From NCBI RefSeq assembly GCF_037975245.1, contig NC_092562.1, positions 22,993,554-23,057,553 of the forward strand: a DNA stretch of 64,000 bases, given 5' to 3'. The notes below the pieces were generated by a model. That model had not been told where the DNA came from and did no database searches. It was given only the letters and a program-made list of their open reading frames with translations. This DNA comes from Apostichopus japonicus. Taxonomy: Eukaryota > Echinodermata > Holothuroidea > Aspidochirotida > Stichopodidae. Positions 15,701 to 27,700 of this stretch are shown here, in pieces (the first letter of the stretch is position 1; each line of letters begins with the position of its first letter). A program made the translations under genes and the position numbers.

Positions 15701-18700
15701 GCCTTCCAGCCACAGATATCTCAAACTGTCTATGAACATATGCGATCTTGTTTTCCTCAGCAATTACTGTCACGGTCACACTGCCATAAGACTGGGAACC
15801 TCCTCGTCTTGGCCAGTAGCAGGGGCAAGTCTGATGCAGAAACAAAATTAAGGTGGAAGATAAGTTAACAATAAAAGTGGAACCCCCCGCCCACCCCACA
15901 CATTAGAATGTGTTATACTGTTTTTGGATATCAGACTACCGAGGGGGTACAAAGCCCCTGAAGAAGTTGTCCCCTGTAGAGAACCACCTCAGGCCTTGGA
16001 GACAATTATGTCACTGGGGCCTCTTTCTGTTCGTATTCTTTATTTTACCTTACGTGTATTGAAGGATATGAGCATACTCTAGTCGTGTAACCATGATTCT
16101 AGATGTTAAATTTAATAATTATTCTGTTGGAATTCTACACTTTTTAAAGAAAGTTAGGGTGGCAAAATTCTATTCCTTCTGTTTAAGGTTCAAGTTGCAG
16201 AAAGATTATTTCCATTTTAAGGATAAACATGAGTGAAGCGTGAGACAAATACTGGCTTCCATGATATAATCTATTATGACTTTAGTTCATCATAGTGATT
16301 TTTCTTCATTATTGTGTATTGCATTATTTGAAATGTTAATATGTTGTATCGATGACGTCCGTTATGTGAAATAGTGTATTTTAAGTTGAGAGGGAAATAA
16401 AAATAAATATATTCTTTATCCGATATTTTCCCATGTCCTCTTCCAGTTGTGGTCAGTTAGCATGTATACCTGTGTTACTGATTGTATAGTCAATGTAACT
16501 GCAATGTTTTACAGTCCTAAGGTTTCACAATGATAATTATGAGCAAATGTTGCCAAAAGAATAAAAGGAAATATTAAAGACAGGCTTTTGTCTCCTTACC
16601 GCATCTTTGCGGTCCAGTTTATTCAGCATAACGATGAGGGGAACTCGCCAATCGCAGACCAGTCGCCAAAAAGCCTCGATGGTATTTGGTAGTGGTGACT
16701 GGGCAATGATAATCGCGTCCTTCTTTGCACACGTCTGTGATATAACGACAACGAAAACAAATGTTGGAACAGAGTCAACAAATCTGTCCCTGAAGTTAAA
16801 CACATGAACTAAAGAATAACATCTATCCAGTGGTAGTTGGCCAGAGTACTTTCAATTTTAGTAAAGATAACAAAACTATACATAAAAGTTAAGTAGGCCA
16901 AGACAAATAATACTAACAGATTATAGACCTAAGCCCAACCTATAAATGTTGAACTGTAGAAACATGGCTGTGTTTAAAAACAAATCTAATTTTTTTTTTA
17001 TTTGTATAAACTATATGCTGGAAACATACTACCTATATATGATAAAACAATGCCAAAGATATGGTTGTGATATGTGCCTTCAAAGGGATTTAAACAGAGC
17101 CTTCTACCACTACTAGCTTTCATCACTCACAACATACTGGGTGTTATAACTTGCTTAGCTTCGGTCTCTGCCATTACCATAAACTAACTTGCAAACGGGA
17201 AAAAAAAACACTTGAGGTCGATACAAACGTGCCTTTCACTCAAATTGATATTTTCCGTCATAGAAACAGTTTAATACTTTCACTGTGCTGAAAGGTTACA
17301 TCCTGTCCAAAACTGTTCCATAACTTATGATAAGATACATACATTGTAAAAACACACGTTTTCCTTCGGAATGGTAAATTCAGAAGGAAGAGAGAGTGAG
17401 CGGTGACCTGTGGGAGAGGTCACCGGGGGGGGGGGCAGTACTAAAATTATACCAGTGGCGTCTAGGTAGACTAGGAAATGTGCGTTAGTGTTGTAGGAGA
17501 CAGGTAAGAGAGGAGTGAAGTACATAGATACATACAGAGTCAGAGTATACTAAAACCACTTAAGCATCTTTGGAAATTAAGGAGATAATCCACATCCTCT
17601 AATGAAGACACACATTAAAAGTCAACCCTGTGGGTAATTTAACACTCTTCAGTTTTTTGGGTAGAGCATGGAATTTTTCCTGGTGATAGAAATATTTACT
17701 TGTATATTTACAAAAATAGCTTGCAAGTTCTGACAAGTTTCATATTGAAGGTGCTAATGTCACTGATAGGCAACAGCTGTAATTTACTACGAGCAGCCAA
17801 AAAGCAAGTTTGAAACATTCATGTAAATATTGTTTAATGCCAATCTTATCAACTCACATTCACAAAAGTGGCATTTATGTAGTCATTTTCACCAAAATTT
17901 CTGTCACTCGAGACGAACGGCCGATTTTGATCAGCTAGAGAGAGAAAAAAACAAAACAAAATTCAGAATGAGCAAAATGAAAAGAAGAAAATTAAAGCAG
18001 GTATTATTGCATGTGTTGTATTAAACGGTGAGTCAAAGTCAACTTGCTCACAAAGCATTTTTGGAATATTTTTGGCAGATTTTTGCCAAACTCTTTGCAA
18101 AAACTATAAAAAACAGATATTTTGTTACTTAATGTTGGAAATATCATATTCAGGGGAGTGAGAGAGGATTCAATCCGGGAGTGGTACAAAATAAAGTGGG
18201 CGGCAAGACAGTCATTCATCATTTAGATTTGAGGGCAGCAAACCACAAAATTATCTCATAACATTTCAAACAAGGTGGATCCTCTGTGCAACCCTGCACA
18301 AAAAATGTCAGTATTTGAATGTTTTCAACATAAGGGCAAACTTTAACAAATATTTTACTCTCAATTTTGTTACAAAGAGGCACTCTTCAAATGAAAACAA
18401 AAAACAAACAAACAAATTTTAGTTAATTTTAGATAATTTTTATCATCAAAAGTGGGATGGAATTTGGCCCCATCCTGGCTCTGCTGTGCATGGTCATGTA
18501 ACCACCTCAAGTATAGAAAACAGTGCCAAATGTTGTGGATGTTCTAAATCTATTGGAATACAGAACTACATTCAAGCCTAAGAATCTAACTTGTAGGAAG
18601 TCAAACTACCTGCAGAGTACTTTTATTGTTTACTCACCTCTGTATGTAAAACCTGACCTCTGCGACTACTTCGATAACTTAAAACTCACAAATGTTCAAC

Positions 18701-21700
18701 TGTTTCAAGAGCGCATATCCTAAAGTTTATTATTATAATAATAACAATAGTAATAAAGATTTTTTATATGACACATGTACACTCTGCAGAGTGGTCAAGG
18801 CACCAAGAAAGAACAACCCATTAGATACAGGTACAGTACAAAGAAAATCATAGAAATTTAATAAAAGTGTCATCAAAAGCAAGGTAGCAATTAAATTCTT
18901 TTTCATTTTCACTTCTTCTTCTTCTTCTTCTTCAAAGTACTGATATGTGGGGCAAGTCTTGATTTCAAGAGGTGATTTATTCCACATACGTGGAGCTGCA
19001 AGAAGGAAACATCTTTTCCTCCCATGCCTGATTTGGTTTTGCATATTTTAGGCGAGACGAATCACAGGACCCAAGGTTATGAGTGGGGTTATACTTGACA
19101 GGGAAATCAGTAAAATGTTAAAGTATAGGTACATGATTATTTAGGGATTTAAATATAAGCAGCATGAGTTTATACATGATTCTGGAGGTAACAGTAAGCC
19201 AGTGCAGATCCTTTAGTCCTGGGGTGAAGTGACATAATTTTCTGGATAGAGATGAATTGCGGGCTGCCATGTTCTGTAAGTTTTAAAGTGAAGTGGAGTG
19301 TTGATGGAGGACCATTTTATTTTAGAACACATTTGAAGATTCTCAAGTGAAGTTGTTCCAGTGTAGTAGTACTCTCTCATGAAAATTTCTTTTGAAGTGG
19401 AATATGTGGTTTATCTAAATCTCATGGAAACAGCAACTTACACAGTTTGTGAAGTATTTGTTCTTAACTTACGTGGGCAGATATCTGGAAACCTGTTCTT
19501 GGAGGCATTCTCTGGCGCTTGACCGACTGAGCACACCAAGTTGATGTTTGCACAAAGTTTGTTCAGTAACTGGGAAAAGGAAAAGAGTAAGTGATTCTAT
19601 CTTTAGAAATTTAAATGGTGGTGAAGTAAGCAGAATAAGCAATAGGGACTTGTGAATATGCAACCCACGAAAGAATCAATAGGGACTTGTGAATATGTTA
19701 CACATGACAGAATCAATAGGGATTGGTAGATATTTAACACATGACAGAATCAATTGGGACTAGTTATTATGTAACACATGACAGAATCAATTGGGACTAA
19801 ATATGTAACACATGACAGAATCAATAGGGACTAGTGAATAGGTAACACATGACAGAATCAATAGGGACTAGTGAATATGTAACACATGACAGAATCAATA
19901 GGGACTTGTGAATATGTCACACATGAAAGAAAATTTCATGATTCACTAACACAGTCAGAGATTCAGTTAAGGGTACATCTGAAGGCTAATGGAAAACGGT
20001 GTAGGGCAAACAAATACTAATTTTCCCTAACAGCTTTTGAGAGAGACAAACAAACAAGATTCAATTATGTAAGAGCTTTCTCTTTCTTTCTTCATAATTA
20101 TGCATGACATAACACCTGATGATTTCACTTAAACCAGATTATTACAGCAGTATATACGTGTTTAACGTGAACCTTGGGTGACGTTGCAAACCATTTTACC
20201 CCCAAAATAAAATCTCTGATTTCGAAGAAGACTCTGTAAACATTGTACATAAGGAAAAGAAACACTAATTTCTTTCTTACCTGGAATTCTTCTATCAGAA
20301 CATCTCTCTTAGATGTCAGATCAAAGTTTTGTAATAGGCCTGATGGCATCTCTGTGTGATTAGTCAGATAAACCTCAACCAATGCCTCACACAAGAATTG
20401 GTACTGAACCTAAAAAATGAAAACAGTTAAACAAGAGTTACTGTAAGAGTGTCCAAAGTGCACATTAAAGTGCACAGGAATGCACCTTCTAGCATATTTA
20501 TGGGTGATAATGATAAATATTGCAGATTTAAAGAAACTAACACTTTAGAGCTGGGGTGGGCAACCTTTTTAAATGAATGGGCCAGTTATAAGGAGTGAAA
20601 AATTGACTGGGCCGCACCTTACCAATGACCTGCTGTTGATTTCAAACCTTTGATTCCGAGGACTTTCAAGCAATAACTGTGTGTACTTAATCTGTATTCA
20701 CAAAAACATAATGTCAATACAGTACAGGTGATAACTAATGGGAATAATAGGCCTACCTGACAGCAACATTAGTGCTGATAAATTCTAAGCAGCTATAGCT
20801 CCTGTTTTTGTGATTATGTAAAATAGATTTTTTTTTCTTTCTTAAGACATCTCACAGGCCGCAAAAAAAACATTGACCGGCTGCATGTGGCCCGCAGGTC
20901 GTAGGTTGCCCACTCCAGCTTTAGAGGCTAAAAATAGTTGGGTATGCTATTCCACTGTGTGACATCTAGCAAAATGAATATGTCCAAGTCTGGACACAAA
21001 TACAGTAGTATATGACAAGATTTTATGATTCGATCATGTTACTACTTTTATTCCTGAACATCTCTTGATTCACGTCCATATGGTTGCGAATTTACGCGTT
21101 GCCAATCGTAAAAATAATAATAATGGTGGACAATAATTGATTTGAATTGTCAGTTACTTGTGACTATAGATCAATACATATAGCACAACATTTACCCACT
21201 TAAAATACCCCGTTTATATTGACCCACTGAAATTACCCAGTTTGTATTTACGCACATAAATTATCCAGTTCATATTAACCCACTTAAATTACCCGGTTCA
21301 TAATTACCCACTTAAATCACCCATTTTTTTATTTACCCACTTAAAATCACCCAGTTTATATTTACTAAATTAAATTACCCTGCAGTTTATATTTACCCAC
21401 TCAAATGATCCAGTTCATATTAACCCACTTAAAATACCCGGTTTATATTTACCCACTTAAATTACCCAGTTTATATTTACCCACTTAAATCACCCAGTTT
21501 ATATTTACCCACCCAAATGACCCAGTTTATATTTACCCACTTAAATTACCCAGTTTATATTTACCCACTTAAATTACCCAGTTTATATTTACCCACTTAT
21601 TTCTAACCTCTGAGACTTACCGGAGTCTGAACCATGTTGACTCTGTTCTTTCTCATCTTCTCCACAAACTCGTAAACGTTGATGTATTTTTCAGATTTCA

Positions 21701-24700
21701 GATTGTCCATTAGACAGTAGAGTGCTATGAAAGTACCAGTTCTGCCGACTCCTGCACTGTAGTGACAAGGCGTGAAGAACAAAACATAGAATATGTTCAA
21801 TTAACTCAACTTAAACCATTATGTCACCCCAAGATACAGATTGCTAAAATTGCAAAAAGTTATGGAAGTAATTTGGTGTGTGGGTGTTAAGGGGGGGGGG
21901 GGGGTTTCAGCTGATCCAGATAGTTGTAAATCAGGACAAAGGAATGTGTCAGAGTGTTAAAGGGTCACTTCTCATAACTGTGGTTCTAACAGGAATACAT
22001 CCTGGACTATTAGAAGTGAATTTAACATTCTATACATTATATCAGAATTAATTTTGTGCCTAAAAATTGTTCTTTAAAAAGTGCCATTGGTTTTATATGA
22101 TGCGTAACGGCTACATACATTCATACACACACACACAAATATGCACACACACACGCATATAACATGCATTAAGATAGATAGATGACTTATTCAGCCACAT
22201 GCATAAAACCACAATGGAAATTGTTCAACACAAGAGCTCTAAAACAGACATGAAATTGAAACGCATAACGAGGAAACACATATAAAAAGTGATATTGCAT
22301 GAGTAATAAATACCGGTAGGCTATCGACAATGGTATAAAAACATTGCGATAAAAGTGACGATGTAAAAAAGTACAAATGATGAGAAATATGTACGGCAAG
22401 AACCATAAAATGTATACTTGTACGATAAACAGAGCGCTAATTCAAATAAAACAAAATTCAGAACAAATAAGACAAAAGATACAGGGAGTGAAGAATAAGT
22501 TAGCGACTATGATGCACATTGAAAATCTTCACTGCAGATGGATAAAAACTGTTGGTAAAACGCTTCGAACCTCTAAAAGCTAGTAATCTATTTCCTGAGG
22601 GAAGGACATTGAAATGCACAAATGCTGGGTGGGAATGATCTTTCATAATACAATCTACACCCTTCAGTGCTCGCTCCTGATATAGTAAATGGAGGGATGG
22701 TAGACTAGTGCCAATTATACGCTCAGCACTCCTGATAACTGACTGTAGTTTCCCTAGATCCCTCTGACTCACACGACTAAACCAGACTAAAATGTTTGTT
22801 GTTAAAATACTCTCTATAATCGCACGATAGAAATTCACTAAAATAAGATCACTAACACCATAAGATTTAAGAGTCCGTAAAAAAAATAGTTTCTGACGTC
22901 CCTTCTTCAATATTTCATAATACATACATACCTACAGTGAACCAGAATAGGAGTTTTCTTGCCCTTGTTTTGCACCTTCACTTTTCGAACCAGTGAGATC
23001 AGAGCGGTTGGTTCAGATGGTACCCCCATGTCAGGCCATGTAGTGAAATGATACTGAGTGATGGTCCTTTGTTCTTCATCCTTCATCAAAAATTAATTAC
23101 AAGTTTGAGGAATATAAGTTTTGTGTGAGAAATTTGGTAAAAATGAAAAAAAAAACAAGTTTATTGCTCTGCTCTCTTTGTTTTAGCTCTTACAACCTTT
23201 ATTCTATTTTCTTCAATGACTTTACCCAAACTGAACATGCTCATTAATAACAAAAATCAATAAAGATCTATTAATTTATATAAAGAACAAAATACCAAAT
23301 GTGAATTAAAACTTAATAATAAAAGGATTTGGAAAATATTTGCCACAAAATAGAAAGGAAGAAAAGGCAAATAGAAGATATGAATAGAAAGCAACAAATA
23401 AAAAATAAACTAACAAAAGAAATATAAAAGCAAAATTAAAAATAAATTGAGACTTGGATGTTCCTGTATCTTACTTAAACATTACTTACTTAAAAATTAC
23501 TTCAACATTACCAGAGAAATTATCATGATTTCACAGCAACTTTGACATATAGGGTCTATGCCTCGAACACTAACACATTTATTCACTCGACCATTCAGTA
23601 TTAAGATAAAACGACGAGTAAGGGTTCACACTATCAGTCTTGTCTCTCGCTCCTTTCACGCTGTAGTGGCAATAATATCAACGAAGGGCAACTAATGTTT
23701 GCAGAAGAATAGACCCACCTGCACCATGGTCATTTCTCTAATGAGATAGTTTGCGTAAGTCTGAGTACCAGTCCAGGTTACCGTGATCAGACCCCAAGTT
23801 TTGTTCATCCCTTGTTCTTGCGGCCAATATTGAGCACAGCGATCCTGTAATCCAAGAAGGGATTTTAGAAGTATGACGAAGATCTTGGTGAAAATATCCC
23901 ATGAATGAGTGATGAATTAGATCCTATCTAAAAGCAAGGTATATTCTGTTTCTGATCTTCTGCGTTGAGGAAGGTTATATATGTAAAGACGGCATACAAT
24001 GAACAAGTTTATGATGAGACTTCTTTCTAATAGTATATTAAAAATAACATTAATACCAGAAAGATATGGAGGTGGGGGGGAAGAGAGCTACTAGAAGAGG
24101 AGTGACAGGTGGGGCCCTCCCCACCACTTTCTGTCTTTGTCCTTCTCTAGTTTATTCCCTACCCTCTTCCCTTAATCCTCTCTTTGTCCCTCTCCTACCT
24201 CTCCTCTTCCCCTGTTGGTTTCTTTCTTCTTCTCTCCGTCCCTTGTCTACTAATCTTACGTCTATATCTCTTTGTTTTCACCATGCTTAGTATTCTGTGC
24301 ATGTATTTGTCCCTTAGACCAAAATGGACCCCCCACCGAAAGAACCCTTTTTGGGGGGTCCGTTCAGGATTTGGGCTTTTAACCCAAGATATACTTATTC
24401 CTTATGAAATTATGGTCTAGTAGGAAAACCACATTTTATACTGTTTGTGTGTAAATGTAACCTCTGGTATTTTTTCCTTTAAAAAAGGACCCACCCCCCA
24501 TAAAGAACCCCTTTTCGTGGGGTGTGTTCAGGCTTTAGGCCTTTTACCCAAGATGTTATTATTCCTTATGAAATTCTGGTCTAGTAAAACTACATAATAT
24601 AAATCCTCCTTCCAGGTGATACCTAGCTCATCCATAGCCTGGTCTACCTTCTGTTACTTGTCATTTAGCCTCTGAAGAAGATCCGACTAGGATCTCAGGT

Positions 24701-27700
24701 CAAGTTACTTTTACTTGTCATTTAGCCTCTGAAGAAGATCCTGCTAGGATCTCAGGTCAAGTTACTTTTACTTGTCATTTAGCCTCTGAAGAAGATCCTG
24801 CTAGGATCGAAACGTCAACTTACTTTTACACATTTTACAGTTAAGTTTTACTTTCTCTCACCTTTCCATTTTCAATCAAGTTGGTCACCATGACAACAAT
24901 GGAAATATCTTCCTTCCAAAGCATTCTCCAAAAATCATTGGTGGATGCCCTATTAGGACCTGCAATGAGAGGAGGAAATGTTAATAACAAGATTGTGACA
25001 ATCATTCTAATTGTATTTTATGACAAAATTGTCGACTCTGCGGGCAATGCTATATTTGAACAGTCTAATGCATACCTCTCAAAATTATCACATTTTATCA
25101 CCATTTCAACTGTTCTCAACAACATAACATGTAGAGGGAGAGGCAGGGGTTGTATGAGGGGGGGGGAGGTAAGAGCTAGAGAATTTTACTTTAACAATAG
25201 CTGGGCAATTTCATGACTCTAAAACCCGGAAAACAGTCATCTATAAAAAATAAAAACAAAATTCATGAAAGAAATGGGAATAAAATCTGCTCAGTCAAAC
25301 TATAATTTAAGATAGCATAAACCATTAATATATGGCGGTTACTCGGTACATACACATATAATATATTTATTCACACAGAGCACTGCTGCAGATCTTTCTT
25401 AATTTGACTGAAAGAATTGATACCTTGTGAGGCAATAAAAGCGATTTGGTCTTTCTGATCCTGGAAAAGAGGAAAGAAAAGCAACTTCAGATAAAATGTG
25501 ATGACTTTGCTCTATCTTGTTTTGATGTTAAAAAAGGAGTGATTGAGTATGATGAATAAACTTGGTATGTTGGACTTGGTGTAAAGTATAACCGTAGTTG
25601 GGTGCTTGGTGTGATATTAGTTTGTGACTACTGCATATTGGTGCTCGGTGTAGAAACTGGTGTGAGATTTGTGCTGGTTACACAATTAGGTAAGTGTAAG
25701 ATTGATGGAATTGATTATGTGCTACTGTTGTTGGATGCTTGATGCAACATTTAATGTAAGACCTGTGCTAGTTACATTATTATTTGGTGTAAGCCTGGTT
25801 TAAGACTACTGTACTTTGGTGCTTGGTGTAAAACTTGATGAGTGCTGGTTATATGACTGGTTTGGTGTAAGATTGGTGTAAGACTACTGCAGGTTTGGTG
25901 GATTGATTTAGTTTGAGCTTAGTGCTGGTTATATTATTAGTTTGTCGTGAGATGGATGTGTCTTACCATAGCTAAATGTTCTACATATTTAATCTTTGTT
26001 TTATCACTTTTGATGACTTTTTTGAGTAGACTAGTAAATTCATTTCAACGAGAGGAATAAGCCTTGGTCATGTGTATTAATGAAAGCGAAGTCATAACAA
26101 AATAATATGATAGGCCTACTGCCAGCCAAAGGATGCCATTTACTTCCATCATCCATAAATTCATGAATCATTATGTGAAAATTGTGAGAAACTTTCCTGC
26201 TGATCTCTCCACGGTATTTTAGATTAAATTAGAAATGAAGAGCAGAAATGGCAAGGAAGTCCACTGTTAAGGGAAATTGTAAATAGAATCTCATTTGCTG
26301 TTTTGCTTTACTATAAATCTTTCACCAATTGGTAAAATTTGACTCTTTCTTAAGTGAAAATTAGAGTTAAAACACAGACTTACGGCTTGAGAACTTTCGC
26401 ATACAGTGCACCTTGCCTGTGAAACTCACTTCCAAAACATGTAAAAATGTGCAAATACTGTGAGTGGTTTCAAATCAGCTCTCAAAACGTATCTTTTCAC
26501 CACAGCATATATGTTATAATTGTTATGATGTTAAGGGCTACGAGAATTATTTCATAGTTTGTTTGGCGCTTAAAAATTATGTATTATTATTTGCCTATCA
26601 TGAGAAAACCACAATTCTGATCATTTGGAATTCTCATTAAGGCATATAATTCTATAACAAACTTATATCTGTGTTACATGCTCCAACAAATTTGGCATTG
26701 ACTTGAAACATTTTTTTATTATGATGATAACATCATTGTGCTTACCAACATATAACATGCATTGTAGTAATCAGAATGAGGGTCATTTGGTAACATGTCC
26801 AAAGGAACTCTGCTGTGGTCAACTGTAAGAGAGAAAAATAGAAAAGTTAAGAGAATTAAGTCGGTATTAAATCAATTATTCATATTCAGTTCATCGAATC
26901 TTGATATTACTTTCTTTAACTATAAAACATGTCTTATGACTCATAAACATGATTTATAAAACTGAAACTACTTTTTAAGGTGACTTCTTTGAATGTGATG
27001 AGTCAATGAATTAAGGGGTCCAAATATTTGTAGCATTTTTAGTGTCCATGTAATAAACAGAACTTTATTCAAACATTGTATCTTTCAACAAATTATCAAT
27101 TTCATTAGTGAGTTGTCTAATGTGCTTAATAAACCTTGTGATAAATAGTATTCTGATTTGGCAAACATGTTTTATCACAGCAGGGAATTGTGAATGTGAA
27201 CATTTGAGAAATAAATAGTTCTCTATTTAAACCTCCAACTGTGATAGAAGCAGTGCCATACATGTTGAAATTGAATTTGAATGTGCTCTATAAGGTTGCA
27301 TCCCATAAAGTATAAAAAAAAGGTGGTGTTATGGTCACAGAATGTGTTCACATATGTGACAACATTAAAATCTGCAGATCCTCCAAAAGAGCTAAAACCC
27401 ATCGTGTGAACAATGCTCAAAACTCAAAACAGAAGGAAACCCGGGCTTGAATAATATACATTAATGTGGAGTAAATGATGTCAAAACTGAACACAGGAGG
27501 AAACTCGGGCATGAATAATGTACGTTTACATGGATAAACTTGACCACGCATTAGATGGGGTAAAAACTACATGGGGAAGACCAATGATGCATGGATTCTG
27601 GTTTACTATTCATGTGGTTAGGGGTGGAGAGGAGTGGGGGGGGGGAAGGGAAGACTTATGTAAACTTTTGAAAGTTACTTTTATCATGAAAATGTCCACT

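Noticed and set aside
15532..15735. Repeated [22 protein letters not shown] frame
   Set aside because: Short degenerate repeats (CAGGTGAAACTCTCCTCAG) behind the D2 CYWP exon; no protein family recognised.
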